A DNA stretch of 64,000 nt from Flavobacterium defluvii (GCF_900129555.1 NZ_FQWC01000002.1:558001-622000), one strand, 5' to 3'; shown: positions 1-9,423, counted from the stretch's first letter. Translations and numbers: made by a program. The notes: generated by a model not told the origin, from the letters alone.

Positions 1-2
1 GG

Positions 3-455
3 CCTATCATAATTATCGAGGAAAATGTAGAGGATCGCAATCTTTTTGCGCAGATTTTTTGGGAGTTTAATCTAAGCAATGAATTACTATATTTTAATAC
101 TCTTAATGAAACACAGGATTATATAGCGTCAAATAAAACAGAGCTTTTTTTGCTGTTTTCTAATGTACTTCAGTTTCATGAAGAGAATAAGCAGGATAAT
201 TATAAGAATTACAATAGCATTTGCCTTGAGTTTAACTGTCCGTGTTTATTTTATTCAATTCAGCATGCAAATTGTTTTATTATTGATACTTATTCAATTC
301 CTACTCAAAGTTATTTTATAACTCCTTTTGATGAAGAGAAATTCAAGTCTGTATTAAATTCTATTGTTGAATACTGGCTCGGCAAAAAATCTGTTCAAAA
401 TGACGAAATCCCTAAATCCGAAAAAGAATCAAAATTTATAAAAAAGCCGTCTTAA
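3..455 (+). CDS. Receiver-like (CheY-fold) protein, 5' end outside window
   Basis: The frame is open from the first bases of the window and ends at a TAA inside a terminator hairpin, so this is the C-terminal part of a longer gene. The visible start reads PIIIIEENVEDRNLF, which resembles the first strand and acidic pocket of a response-regulator receiver domain. The expected phosphoacceptor aspartate is not seen: the strand that should end in Asp reads ELFLLFSNV. I infer a pseudo-receiver, perhaps working by protein contacts and not by phosphorylation. A lysine/serine-rich tail closes the protein. No output domain is visible downstream of the fold. The family call is moderate and the role is unknown. 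Confidence 0.6.
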   Translation, partial: PIIIIEENVEDRNLFAQIFWEFNLSNELLYFNTLNETQDYIASNKTELFLLFSNVLQFHEENKQDNYKNYNSICLEFNCPCLFYSIQHANCFIIDTYSIPTQSYFITPFDEEKFKSVLNSIVEYWLGKKSVQNDEIPKSEKESKFIKKPS

Positions 456-476
456 ACAGACGGCTTTCTATTTTTA
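443..476. terminator. Bidirectional intrinsic terminator between convergent genes
   Basis: A perfect 10-bp stem (AAAGCCGTCT at 443-452, its complement at 458-467) encloses a 5-base loop. A T-rich tract follows on the plus strand and another on the minus strand. It overlaps the stop of the upstream plus-strand gene and lies just beyond the stop of the minus-strand acidic protein, so it probably serves both. Confidence 0.85.
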
Positions 477-824
477 TAAATTTCTATTAGGATTAGTACC
501 ATCTTCGTCATCTAAATTTCCTAAACCTTCATTGTCGTACTCGTCACTGTCGATGTTTTCATTGTCAAATTCATCATCCAGTTCGTCATCGTCAAGTTCA
601 TCGTTGTCAAACTCGTCGGTATCTGTTTCGCGGCCAAGGTTTTCGTTATCAAATTCCTCGCTGCCAAATTCCCGGGTGTCCAAATCATTTCCATAATCCG
701 GTTCGGCATTATTAGATATTGAATGATCTGCCGGCGGTGCATCAATATCTGTATCCAGATATTGTTCTCTGTCTCGAAAATCCTGATCTTCCTGATTGTA
801 ATTTTCTCTTTCGTCTACACTCAT
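474..824 (-). CDS. Highly acidic low-complexity protein
   Basis: This 116-residue protein starts MSVDERENYNQEDQDF and consists mostly of Asp, Glu and Asn. Residues about 50-105 carry an irregular repeat of the type DNDELDDDELDDE. There is no signal peptide, no membrane segment and almost no hydrophobic core, so it is probably intrinsically disordered. It is followed on the same strand by the terminator at 443-476. It sits beside a lysine-rich small protein and a DUF892/catalase pair, which suggests a general stress context; that link is inference. Acidic repeats can bind cations or basic partners, but no function can be assigned. A shifted-frame ORF inside it is a shadow. Confidence 0.7.
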   Translation of the reverse strand: MSVDERENYNQEDQDFRDREQYLDTDIDAPPADHSISNNAEPDYGNDLDTREFGSEEFDNENLGRETDTDEFDNDELDDDELDDEFDNENIDSDEYDNEGLGNLDDEDGTNPNRNL

Positions 825-843
825 AATTACTATTTTTTAAAAG

Positions 844-984
844 TTATTTTTTAGCTGATCCTGTTTGTTTTTTATCAGCCGGAGCAGATTTAGAAGTGCT
901 TTTTGAAGCAGTTTCTTTTTTATCAGTTTTTTTATCTGATGCCTTAGCACTTTCTGTGCTTTTCTTTGTGGTTGAAGTTGCCAT
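844..984 (-). CDS. Lysine/Ser/Thr/Ala-rich 46-residue protein
   Basis: Translation from the ATG at 982-984 to the TAA at 844-846 gives 46 residues beginning MATSTTKKSTESAKASDKK and ending GSAKK. It consists almost only of Lys, Ser, Thr, Ala and Asp, with lysine pairs spaced along it, like the tail of a histone H1-type or other nucleic-acid-binding protein. It has no hydrophobic segment. The stop lies 19 bases before the start of the acidic protein on the same strand, so the two are probably co-transcribed. That is a striking pairing of a very basic and a very acidic small protein. Function is unknown, and coding status rests on composition and spacing only. Confidence 0.55.
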   Translation of the reverse strand: MATSTTKKSTESAKASDKKTDKKETASKSTSKSAPADKKQTGSAKK

Positions 985-1094
985 AATATATTTTTTTAGA
1001 TTGTTATATAGCCAAAAGTACAGTGCCTAAACATCATTTTTTTATATATAACAGTACTCTAATTATGTAATTTACAGATGTTTATTATGTTGTA

Positions 1095-1127
1095 ACAAAA
1101 AACACCTGCACAATGTACAGGTGTTTT
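1095..1127 (-). terminator. Intrinsic terminator after the DUF892 gene
   Basis: A 10-bp perfect stem (AAAACACCTG at 1099-1108 with its complement at 1118-1127) has a 9-base loop. On the minus strand it is followed by a T-run, placing it 37 bases after the stop of the ferritin-like gene. Confidence 0.8.
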
Positions 1128-1163
1128 CAGGCTTAAATAAAAGCAGCGAGAAACAGTATTAAA

Positions 1164-1763
1164 TTATTCTGCAGCTACAATGTTTACTAAATTGAGCGCA
1201 ACGTCGTTTAGTAAGCAATCGGCTTCTTTCTCCTCTGCAAGAGTTTGCGTTAATAATTTTGCTGCATCATTTTCGCCAATTGCTTTTGCAAAAGCAACCA
1301 GAGTACCATAAGATGCAATTTCATAATGTTCGATTTTTTGCGAAGCAGCAATAATTCCCGCATCTCGTACAGCGCCCGGAGCAGTTTCTACAAGAATAGT
1401 ATCACCTTCTTTTAATAAACCGGCCATTGCTTCGCATTTTTTTCCTTCTACTTTTTCTCCCAATAAATCAAAAACTTGTTCCAGTCTTGCAACCTGGTTT
1501 TGAGTTACGGAAAGATGCTCTAAAATAGTTCCCGAAAGTCCCGATGACGATGCATTGGCGGCCATTTTTGGTAAAGCGCCAACCAAAGCATTTTCTGCCC
1601 AGTAAATATCTTTTAAGCTGTCTATGAATAGATCTTTTAATTCTTCGGCAGCATCAGGCGCAGGTTCTACGATATTAAATTTTGCATTATTTTTTATGTC
1701 TTTTGTCTGACTTGCTTTTGGTTTTGCTGCATTTGTCTGACCTTGTTTTTCTGAATTTTTCAT
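1164..1763 (-). CDS. DUF892 (YciE/YciF-like) ferritin-like protein
   Basis: The 199-residue protein has a disordered, lysine-rich N-terminus of about 33 residues and then a four-helix domain of the DUF892/YciE type. Family features visible are LKDLFIDSLKDIYWAENAL at the first helix, EHLSVTQNQVARLEQVF, KIEHYEIASYGTL and LAEEKEADCLL. The Glu and His residues in these helices are the likely di-iron ligands. Members of this family are general stress proteins with proposed ferroxidase or peroxide-related activity. It lies 16 bases downstream of the catalase on the same strand, so the two probably form an operon against oxidative stress. The family call is firm; the enzymatic role is inferred. Confidence 0.88.
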   Translation of the reverse strand: MKNSEKQGQTNAAKPKASQTKDIKNNAKFNIVEPAPDAAEELKDLFIDSLKDIYWAENALVGALPKMAANASSSGLSGTILEHLSVTQNQVARLEQVFDLLGEKVEGKKCEAMAGLLKEGDTILVETAPGAVRDAGIIAASQKIEHYEIASYGTLVAFAKAIGENDAAKLLTQTLAEEKEADCLLNDVALNLVNIVAAE

Positions 1764-1779
1764 TTTATTTTTTTTTAGA

Positions 1780-3924
1780 TTAATTGTACAGGTTTGGTTC
1801 GCGCTGCCAGAAACGATGCATGGTCATGGCAGTAATAAATTTTTGGGCAAATCCTTCTCCGGCAATTTCGCTTGTTAGAATTATACCGCCATCATCGTTT
1901 GTAATTTTTCCTGCAAAAGGCGCGGAATTTATTATTTCTGATGCTTCTCCATCGGCACCAATTACTTTACAGTGTTTGTAAGCATCATTTAAGTATTCCA
2001 GAGCATCATCATTTTCAGCAAGTGCATTAAGCCCTAATCCGTGAGGTACATATACAGCATCAAATAATACAGACGATGCAGTTAAGAAGCTAAACTCTGC
2101 TGCAATTGCGTTGTCGGTATCTGTTAAAACAGAACCTAAATGAGGAGCTATCACGCAGCCTTTTGCGCCTTCTTTTTTTAATGCATTTTTCATATTCATT
2201 ACAGAAGCTTCAGAAACGCCGTCGGATACCAGAATTGCTACTTTTCGGGATTCGATTGTAGGCGAATTTGTTGGATTTTTAACCATACTCAAAGCCTGCG
2301 AAGATTCAACAGAAGATTCAGCCGTTTGTGGTTCCTGAGTTCCGTTTTCTTCTGTTTCCGGCGATACGCCTTTGTTTATAGGAGTTTCTAAAACTGGAGG
2401 TACAGCTGCTCCCAGACCTAATGCAACTTTTTCGGCAAGTTCCTTATCAACCTGAGATAATAAACCCAGCATTCTTACTCGGATGGCAGTCGTTTCTACT
2501 TTTCCAAGTTCAAAGCGAAGCGCTTTTACAATATGACTTTTTTCTTCTGGTGTCTGGCTGTTAAAGAACAGTTTTGCCTGTCCGAAATGATCTGTAAAAC
2601 TCTCGCTTCTTTCTCTTACTTTATGGGCATCAATACGCTCGTTGAAACTTGCAAATCCTCCTTCGGCTATTTTTGCCTGATAAGGACAGCCGCCGCCCAA
2701 AGAGTTTGGATGATAACTTACACGTCCTTTATTGATTTCCTGACGCATGTGTCCGTCACGCTGATTATTGTGAATAGGAGCAATGCTTCTGTTAATTGGA
2801 ATTTCATGAAAATTAGGACTTCCTAATCTTGATAATTGTGTATCGGTATATGAAAACAATCTTCCCTGCAAAAGCGGATCGTTTGTAAAATCAATTCCCG
2901 GAACCACATGCCCCGGATGAAAAGCAATCTGCTCTGTTTCGGCAAAGAAATTATCAGGGTTTTTGTTTAAAACCATTCTTCCTACAATGGTAACAGGAAC
3001 CAATTCTTCGGGAATAATTTTTGTGGGGTCAAGAAGATCAAAATCGTATTTATTTTCGTCTTCATTTGGAACCACCTGAACACCCAATTCCCATTCAGGG
3101 AAATTACCCATTTCAATGGCTTCCCATAAATCTTGTCGGTGAAAATCGGGATTTTTTCCTGAAATTTTCTGCGCTTCGTCCCAGGCAACAGCGTGTGTTC
3201 CTAATTTTGGTTTCCAGTGAAATTTTACAAAAACAGATTCTTCCTGAGCATTTACCAATCTAAAAGTATGAACGCCAAAACCTTCCATCATTCTGTAACT
3301 TCTTGGGATAGCGCGATCAGACATTACCCACATTATCATGTGCATAGATTCCGGCATAAGCGAAATAAAGTCCCAAAAAGTATCGTGTGCCGAGGCAGCC
3401 TGCGGCATTTCATTGTGAGGTTCAGGTTTTACAGCATGAATTAAATCAGGAAATTTTGAAGCATCCTGAATAAAAAATACCGGAATATTATTGGCAACCA
3501 AATCATAAATTCCTTCTTGGGTATAAAATTTCACCGCAAATCCTCTTGCATCTCTTGCCAAATCTGTAGAACCTCTTGATCCTGCAACAGTAGAAAATCT
3601 GGCAAAAACAGGTGTTTTTTGTCCTTTTTCCTGAAGAAATCCGGCTTTGGTTAATTCTGGAATTGGATTTGTTACTTCAAAAAATCCATGAGCTCCTGAA
3701 CCGCGGGCGTGTACGATTCTTTCCGGAATTCGTTCATGATCAAAGTGCGTAATTTTTTCTCTTAAAATAAAATCTTCTAATAATGACGGGCCGCGATTTC
3801 CGGCTTTAAGTGAATTATTGTCATCATTAATCTTCACGCCCTGATCTGTGGTTAAAAATTTGTTTGTTCCATCCGATTTATTGATGGATAAATCTCGTTG
3901 TTTTTCGTCTTGAAAGTTTTTCAT
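1780..3924 (-). CDS. katE: Large-subunit catalase (HPII type) with DJ-1/PfpI-like C-terminal domain
   Basis: This 714-residue heme catalase decomposes hydrogen peroxide in the cytoplasm. The distal histidine motif is visible as [20 protein letters not shown], the active-site Asn in [16 protein letters not shown], and the heme-ligand tyrosine in [15 protein letters not shown] linker rich in Glu and Ser (about residues 520-560) joins the core to a C-terminal class I glutamine-amidotransferase/DJ-1-like domain (about 565-700, beginning [15 protein letters not shown]). This layout and length fit the large-subunit clade that includes E. coli HPII. The gene precedes the DUF892 gene by 16 bases, presumably in one stress operon. 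An alternative name would be monofunctional catalase clade 2. Confidence 0.95.
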   Translation of the reverse strand: MKNFQDEKQRDLSINKSDGTNKFLTTDQGVKINDDNNSLKAGNRGPSLLEDFILREKITHFDHERIPERIVHARGSGAHGFFEVTNPIPELTKAGFLQEKGQKTPVFARFSTVAGSRGSTDLARDARGFAVKFYTQEGIYDLVANNIPVFFIQDASKFPDLIHAVKPEPHNEMPQAASAHDTFWDFISLMPESMHMIMWVMSDRAIPRSYRMMEGFGVHTFRLVNAQEESVFVKFHWKPKLGTHAVAWDEAQKISGKNPDFHRQDLWEAIEMGNFPEWELGVQVVPNEDENKYDFDLLDPTKIIPEELVPVTIVGRMVLNKNPDNFFAETEQIAFHPGHVVPGIDFTNDPLLQGRLFSYTDTQLSRLGSPNFHEIPINRSIAPIHNNQRDGHMRQEINKGRVSYHPNSLGGGCPYQAKIAEGGFASFNERIDAHKVRERSESFTDHFGQAKLFFNSQTPEEKSHIVKALRFELGKVETTAIRVRMLGLLSQVDKELAEKVALGLGAAVPPVLETPINKGVSPETEENGTQEPQTAESSVESSQALSMVKNPTNSPTIESRKVAILVSDGVSEASVMNMKNALKKEGAKGCVIAPHLGSVLTDTDNAIAAEFSFLTASSVLFDAVYVPHGLGLNALAENDDALEYLNDAYKHCKVIGADGEASEIINSAPFAGKITNDDGGIILTSEIAGEGFAQKFITAMTMHRFWQREPNLYN

Positions 3925-4088
3925 GGTGTTTCTTATTAGTTAAAAACTTCATATAAAAACACGATCTTACCTTTCAGGTTTTTAGGTAGTTATAGACCGT
4001 TAATTATACATTTAACCAAATTTAATTTTTGAAAAAATGGTTTTTTTATACAATTACTTCTGTTTATTCTACAATTGCCATAAAATAA

Positions 4089-4113
4089 AAAAATCTCCAT
4101 TTTGAGGAGATTT
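4089..4113 (-). terminator. Intrinsic terminator after the CheB/CheR-type fusion gene
   Basis: An 8-bp stem (AAATCTCC at 4091-4098 and complement at 4106-4113) with a 7-base loop is followed on the minus strand by a T-rich tract, 22 bases after the stop codon. Confidence 0.8.
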
Positions 4114-4134
4114 ATTTGTTAGCAAATTTGATTT

Positions 4135-7100
4135 TTAAGACGGCAGATATATAAAAACGGTAGTGCCTTTATTGGGTTCGCTGACGACTTTTATAAAACC
4201 TTTATGATTATAAACGATTTTTTGAACCAATGTCAAACCAAGTCCGCTGCTGTATTGTTCGGCATTGTTTTCGAGTTTGTAAAAAGGGTTAAAAATGAGG
4301 GATTCAAAGTTTTTATGAAAACCAATTCCGTTATCAGCAACAAAAATTTTGATATAATTAATTTCAGGATCAGCTCCAAAATCAATTATTTCATCAGAAG
4401 AAACTTCCTCTGCACCAATTCTGATTTTTGCCGTGGTGTCTTGTTTTGCATATTTAATAGAGTTGGTAATCAAATGGCTGAAAAGCTGCTGTATTTGAGA
4501 TGCAATAATATCCAGCGCAGGCAGTTTGTTTATTTCTATTTCTGTTTTTTGCTGATTGATAATGGGTCTTAAACTAATGATTGTTTTCTTTAAAAGTGCA
4601 TTCAAATCGGTATTTTTTAGTTCGCTCTGGCCAAAGTTTATTTTAGAATAATCAATTACATCTTCAATAAGCTGATTTAAATGCATAGTAGAGCTTAACA
4701 AGCGGTTTAAATTGTGTTTTCCGGTTTCTGTTAATGCTTTTTCGGTATCCAAAACTTTTTTGGCAAACATAGAAATTTTGCGAATAGGCTCAAGTAAATT
4801 CTCACTCGCTGCAGATGTAAAGGCTTCTAATTGTTTATTATAAGTTTGCAGCTCCTGATTTTTTACTTTTAAAGACTGCCTGCTTTGTTCAAAATCTGTA
4901 ATATCTTCAAGCGCAATTAAGGTCATTCCGTTTGGAAACGAATCAATTATAGGCGCGGCATTTATCAGCATTGTTTTTTTACCAATGAGATCAAAATGAA
5001 ATTGTATTTTAAAATTTTCTACAACATTGTTTTGAGCCGTTTTTTTTAATACAGCTTCTTTAAAAGCAGGAATGTTCCAATGTGAATTTCCTATCTCAAA
5101 AATTGAAAAACCTTCTGTTTCTTCTTCTGTAGTTTTAAAGTAATTATAAAAAGAAGGATTCGCACTTTTAATAATAAAGTTTTTGTCAACAATAAATAAA
5201 GGCTCGCGAATGGTTTTTACAATCGATTCATAAAAATTTCGCATTGATGCCAATTCTTCACGACGGTCCTTTAATTCATCATTTAAACACAAAAGCTCCT
5301 GGTTGCTGGACTGTAGTTCCTGAGTAAAATTTTCAAGCTGATGATTTACTTCTTGTAATTCTTCGTTACTGGCAGCCAGTTCTTCATTTGTTGTCTGGAG
5401 TTCCTCAAAATAAATCTGCTGTTCTTCGGTCACTTTTTTAAATTCATCGCGAAGCTGAAATAATTGTTTTTCTATTTCCGACGAATGGTTTCCTGATCCT
5501 GCAGAATTAACCTGTACTTTGCAGAAAACAATAAGAAGCAATTCTGTATGCGACGGGAGATAAACAATTTCAAAAGATGTTAAAAAAGACTGTTTTTTTA
5601 CTGTCATTAACTTTCCTGAAAAATTTTTTTTCTCATTTCTGGCTTTTAAAATATTATTTCTCAGTTCAAAACCCATTTCATCCGGTATCATACTTAAAAG
5701 ATTAAAACTTGGTTTTCCGGGCGCTGGCTGTAAAAACGGACTTGTATCGCCATGAAAATGCACAATTTCTAAATCTTCGTTGATTATCACCGCCGGGGGA
5801 GAAAAATGTTCCAGCAAAATATCCGAAGCGATTTTTCTATAATCTTTTTCGACAGCATGAATGTCGTTAATTTGGTTTATTTTATTTAAAATATTTCGAT
5901 TAGAAGGACCAAATATTTCTTTGGGAAGTTTTTGCACGGCTTTTTTTCGTACATATATTCTATCGTATCTGTCAACATCCGTAAATAAATGGGGAACATG
6001 CTGTGCCCATTCTGATTTTCCAAGAAACAAAAAACCTTTTTCACGAAGCGCATAATGGAATGATGCCAAAACCTGATTTTTTAAATCGGCATTAAAATAA
6101 ATTAAAACATTCCGGCAGGAAACAAAATCAATTTTTGAAAAAGGAGCATCTTTTGTTAAATCGTGAACGGCAAAAACGCACATATCCCGAATTACTTTGT
6201 TGACATGAAAACTGTTATCTCTTTTGATAAAATATTTTTCAAGTCTCTGGCTGCTAATGTTTTTTACATCCTGAGCTGTATAAATTGCAAGCCGTGCTTT
6301 TGAAATACATTTTTCTGATAAATCTGAAGCGATGATTTGTACCTTAATATCATTTCGGTTGATTTCTTCCAGATATTCGTGTGCACAAATTGCCAGTGAA
6401 TATGCTTCTTCACCTGTAGAGCATCCCGCAGACCAAATTCTTAATGTATTGGTTGTTAGATCTTCTATTAAAAAGGGATAGATACTTTTGCATAAATTAT
6501 TAAAAGACTCCTCGTCACGGAAAAAATAAGTTACCGGAATTAGGATATCATTAAATAAAAAATCTTGTTCTATAGGATTGTTTTTTAGTAAATTAATGTA
6601 TTTTTCAATGGTTTCTGTTCGTGTTTCTACCATTCTTTTAGAAATACGTCTTCGTAATGTTGTGTGCTTATAATGCTGAAAATCTGTACCTGTTTTTAAA
6701 AGTAATATTTTAATAATTTCATCCAGCTGTTTTTCTTCCTGTAGTGTGCTTTTTTCTTCTACATAAGAATGTGTTGCTATGTTGCTTTCGTATATCTGAA
6801 GTAACTTGTTTGAAACCTCATGAGGATTTGTAAAATAGTCGATATATTCAGATGTATCGGCGTTTTGTATAAATCCTTTTTTAGAAAGAACTGCCATTGT
6901 CGATCCGCCAGCTTCTTTTAGTTTTTTAAGCCCGGCCGATCCGTCAATCGTTGTCCAGGTTAGCATTAAACCAACTGCATAACTTTGATAGGTTTGTGAT
7001 ATAGCTTCAAAAAAGAGATCGAGACCGTTGTTTACTCTGCTGGTTCGCGTTTTTGGCTGAAGTTTTAACGAACCGTTTTCACAAATTAAAAAATTATTTT

Positions 7101-7371
7101 CGGGAATTACATAAACTGTATTGCTTTGTATATTAATGTCATGAACGATTTCTACAACTGAAATTTTTGAATTTCTTGAAAGTAATTCGGCAAGATTAGG
7201 AGTTTGTGAGGAAAATAAATTTTCGAAAACGACATAGGACATTCCTGAATCTGCAGGAAAATCTGAAATTATTTTTTTTAATAAATCAATTTGCGCTGGA
7301 GCAGTTCCTATTGCTACAACAGGAAAATTAGAATTTGATATTGTTTTTTTTATTGCTGTTTTAGTATTCAT
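4135..7371 (-). CDS. CheB-like/CheR/PAS/histidine-kinase-like fusion with degenerate CheB and kinase sites
   Basis: The 1078 residues hold, in order, a CheB methylesterase-like fold (about 15-195), a CheR methyltransferase (about 210-480), a PAS-like segment, a coiled coil (about 640-720), a PAS domain (about 725-845) and a histidine-kinase-like module (about 850-1078). The CheR part looks intact: SAGCSTGEEAYS at 314-325 and CRNVLIYF at 419-426. The CheB Ser and His are replaced (IGTAPAQ with Ala24; FENL with Asn51), while Asp143 remains. The kinase H-box reads AASENLLEPIRKI, with Glu857 where the phosphoacceptor His belongs; the ATP-binding N and G boxes are present. I infer a signalling scaffold with an active methyltransferase. 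No che genes are adjacent. Confidence 0.88.
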   Translation of the reverse strand: MNTKTAIKKTISNSNFPVVAIGTAPAQIDLLKKIISDFPADSGMSYVVFENLFSSQTPNLAELLSRNSKISVVEIVHDINIQSNTVYVIPENNFLICENGSLKLQPKTRTSRVNNGLDLFFEAISQTYQSYAVGLMLTWTTIDGSAGLKKLKEAGGSTMAVLSKKGFIQNADTSEYIDYFTNPHEVSNKLLQIYESNIATHSYVEEKSTLQEEKQLDEIIKILLLKTGTDFQHYKHTTLRRRISKRMVETRTETIEKYINLLKNNPIEQDFLFNDILIPVTYFFRDEESFNNLCKSIYPFLIEDLTTNTLRIWSAGCSTGEEAYSLAICAHEYLEEINRNDIKVQIIASDLSEKCISKARLAIYTAQDVKNISSQRLEKYFIKRDNSFHVNKVIRDMCVFAVHDLTKDAPFSKIDFVSCRNVLIYFNADLKNQVLASFHYALREKGFLFLGKSEWAQHVPHLFTDVDRYDRIYVRKKAVQKLPKEIFGPSNRNILNKINQINDIHAVEKDYRKIASDILLEHFSPPAVIINEDLEIVHFHGDTSPFLQPAPGKPSFNLLSMIPDEMGFELRNNILKARNEKKNFSGKLMTVKKQSFLTSFEIVYLPSHTELLLIVFCKVQVNSAGSGNHSSEIEKQLFQLRDEFKKVTEEQQIYFEELQTTNEELAASNEELQEVNHQLENFTQELQSSNQELLCLNDELKDRREELASMRNFYESIVKTIREPLFIVDKNFIIKSANPSFYNYFKTTEEETEGFSIFEIGNSHWNIPAFKEAVLKKTAQNNVVENFKIQFHFDLIGKKTMLINAAPIIDSFPNGMTLIALEDITDFEQSRQSLKVKNQELQTYNKQLEAFTSAASENLLEPIRKISMFAKKVLDTEKALTETGKHNLNRLLSSTMHLNQLIEDVIDYSKINFGQSELKNTDLNALLKKTIISLRPIINQQKTEIEINKLPALDIIASQIQQLFSHLITNSIKYAKQDTTAKIRIGAEEVSSDEIIDFGADPEINYIKIFVADNGIGFHKNFESLIFNPFYKLENNAEQYSSGLGLTLVQKIVYNHKGFIKVVSEPNKGTTVFIYLPS

Positions 7372-7498
7372 TTTTTAAACTTTTATGGCAATCTTATAAT
7401 TTAAATGTTTTCTGGTGAAAAAAAGGTAAGCGAAACACTAAAATTTGCAGTGAAACAAAAATAGTATTGTTTTGAAAATCAAAATATTAATTAAAATT

Positions 7499-7756
7499 AT
7501 GAGAAATTTAATTTTAAGCTTTTATATGCTCTTATATTTTGGATTAGCATCAGCGCAGGGATCGCCTGCAAACAAAAACAGAGTACTGATACTATTCATA
7601 AGAATAAACACAAAATAAAAACTTAAACAAGCCCCATTACAAGAAAAGGGGATACAATCAACAAGCAGCGTACTGACAAGAAAGAAAAACTGGAAAGTCT
7701 AAAGTAAACACGACTCAACAGGATAAAGATTCAATTAACGGAACAAGACCATAGTT
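7499..7756 (+). pseudogene. Probable decayed gene for a small secreted protein
   Basis: An ATG at 7499 opens a reading frame with a clear signal peptide, MRNLILSFYMLLYFGLASAQ, but the frame stops after 39 codons at 7616-7618. Downstream, other frames read as low-complexity hydrophilic peptide: TDTIHKNKHKIKT in one, and GKSKVNTTQQDKDSINGTRP before a TAG in another. Together they look like one small secreted Lys/Thr/Asp-rich protein broken by at least two small indels. Alternatively, the 39-residue peptide may be real and the rest non-coding. Coding status is uncertain. Confidence 0.4.
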
Positions 7757-7972
7757 TTTATGATTTTAATTCAGTCGATAAAATCTATTTTATTATAATA
7801 TAGACTTTATCGTCTTTACATTAATACTTTGATTTAAACAATTGCTGTTATAGATACTGTAAATTCACACTCTGGACTATTTATCAGGCGATTGCAGTAT
7901 TACTATAAGTGATGATGCTTTTAAAAGATCGTTTTTATTCCAAATCATAAATATAAACTTACTTTTTATGTT

Positions 7973-8143
7973 TTGTTTTCAGAATTGTACTCTTTATTTT
8001 TTATAATTCCCATGTTTTATACAGAATCCTATAATTTTAAATTATTAGTTTTCATTTTAAATTTTATAGGATTACCAGTAGCGTTTTATGTAAGGATTAA
8101 AATAAATACTGTAATCTTAAGTGTTTTATTAATAGTTACTTAG
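7973..8143 (+). CDS. Possible small hydrophobic membrane protein
   Basis: A frame reading LFSELYSLFFIIPMFYTESY, then a second hydrophobic stretch with LNFIGLPVAFYVRIK, ends at a TAG 27 bases before the alcohol dehydrogenase start. The only ATG is at 8012 (43 residues); a TTG at 7973 would give 56 residues and two membrane segments. Codon content and hydrophobic pattern look protein-like. The frame is open further upstream without a start codon, which also fits a truncated remnant. No family is recognised. Confidence 0.3.
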   Translation: MFSELYSLFFIIPMFYTESYNFKLLVFILNFIGLPVAFYVRIKINTVILSVLLIVT

Positions 8144-8170
8144 CCGTAATTAATTATAAAACAAAATGTT

Positions 8171-9340
8171 ATGAAAGCAGCGGTTATACATGGTCCCGGC
8201 TCTATCAAGTACGATACAGTAGATGATCCTATATTAAAAGAAAAAGACGATATTATTTTGAAAGTAACCTCTACGGCAATTTGTGGTTCAGATTTGCATA
8301 TTTATTCAGGAGGCCTTCCGCAGCCCAGGCCAATGGTTTTAGGTCATGAATTTATGGGAATTGTTGAAGAAACCGGTTCGGCGGTTACACATTTAAAAAG
8401 AGGAGATCGTGTTGTGGTTCCTTTTCCGATAGCATGCGGAAATTGTTTTTTCTGTAATCATGATGTTCCCGGAAATTGTGAACACAGTAATCCTGAACAT
8501 TATGGCCCCGAAGGTGGCATTTTGACTGAAAAAGGGGGGGCGCTTTTTGGTTACACCGATTTGTATGGTGGTTATGACGGAGGACAATCGCAGTATGTGA
8601 GGGTTCCTTATGCGAATTACGGGCCGAGAATAGTTCCTGAAGATTTATCAGATGAACAGGTTTTGTTTTTAACAGATATTTTTCCGACAGGTTATACAGG
8701 AGTTGATTGGGGAGAAGTAAAAGGCGGTGAAACAGTGGCCATTTTTGGTTCTGGACCTGTAGGTATTATGAGTGCAAAAAGTGCATGGCTTCGCGGAGCT
8801 GCTCAGGTTATTGTGGTTGATACGCTGCAATACCGATTAGACAAAGCGAAAGCAACAACCGGGGCGACGACTATTCTTTGGGAAGATGGGCCAAAAGATG
8901 TGATTGAACAAATTAGGGCTTTAACAAACGGAAGAGGGGCCGATGTATGTATTGATGCTGTTGGTTTTGAACCTGAAAGAAATTTGACAGACAGAATTAA
9001 AGCCACTATTAATTTTGAAAAAGGTTCTATAAAAGTCCTTGAAGCTTGTATGAGCGCTGTTAGAAGAAGTGGAATTGTTTCGGTATTAGGAGTATATCCG
9101 GTTAATTATGATAATTTTCCGTTAGGGCAGTTTTTCGACAAAGGAATTGTTTTAAAAGGCGGACAGGCGCCGGCTCATAAACATATTGATAAATTATTAG
9201 ATTATGTTGTGCAGGGAAGAGTGAAACTGGATGATATTATTACGCACCGACTGCCTTTATCTGAAATTTCACATGCGTATGATATTTTTAAAAAGAAAGA
9301 AGATGGCTGTGTCAAGGTAGTTTTAGATCCTTGGAAATAA
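8171..9340 (+). CDS. Zinc-dependent alcohol dehydrogenase, formaldehyde-dehydrogenase-like subfamily
   Basis: A 389-residue medium-chain dehydrogenase. The catalytic zinc ligands are visible as Cys38 in AICGSDLH and His59-Glu60 in GHEF. The structural zinc site is the cysteine cluster in ACGNCFFCNHDVPGNCEH. The nucleotide-binding glycine motif is GSGPVG. The long insertion after the structural zinc site and the length match the glutathione-independent formaldehyde dehydrogenase-like branch, which oxidises aldehydes or alcohols with NAD(P). The true substrate cannot be read from the sequence. The small lipoprotein downstream is 83 bases away, with no strong terminator between them. The family call is firm. 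Confidence 0.9.
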   Translation: MKAAVIHGPGSIKYDTVDDPILKEKDDIILKVTSTAICGSDLHIYSGGLPQPRPMVLGHEFMGIVEETGSAVTHLKRGDRVVVPFPIACGNCFFCNHDVPGNCEHSNPEHYGPEGGILTEKGGALFGYTDLYGGYDGGQSQYVRVPYANYGPRIVPEDLSDEQVLFLTDIFPTGYTGVDWGEVKGGETVAIFGSGPVGIMSAKSAWLRGAAQVIVVDTLQYRLDKAKATTGATTILWEDGPKDVIEQIRALTNGRGADVCIDAVGFEPERNLTDRIKATINFEKGSIKVLEACMSAVRRSGIVSVLGVYPVNYDNFPLGQFFDKGIVLKGGQAPAHKHIDKLLDYVVQGRVKLDDIITHRLPLSEISHAYDIFKKKEDGCVKVVLDPWK

Positions 9341-9423
9341 AAAATGCAGTTGATATTGTGAAATACAGAATATGTTGAAAATGATTGTTTTATCCTGAAG
9401 TTTAATTTGTAAAAAAGTAAATT

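Larger units (their letters stand above)
7372..8170. other. Gene-poor intergenic stretch with remnants
   Basis: This 800-bp stretch has no full-length gene. It holds a decayed small secreted-protein gene (7499-7756) and a possible hydrophobic mini-ORF (7973-8143), listed separately. It also holds an imperfect hairpin at about 7776-7812, formed by CGATAAAATCTA and TAGACTTTATCG. Confidence 0.6.

Noticed and set aside
521-745. Met/Thr-rich ORF inside the acidic-protein gene on the same strand
   Set aside because: It is a shifted frame of the acidic repeat gene, and its composition follows from the GAT/GAA-rich DNA.
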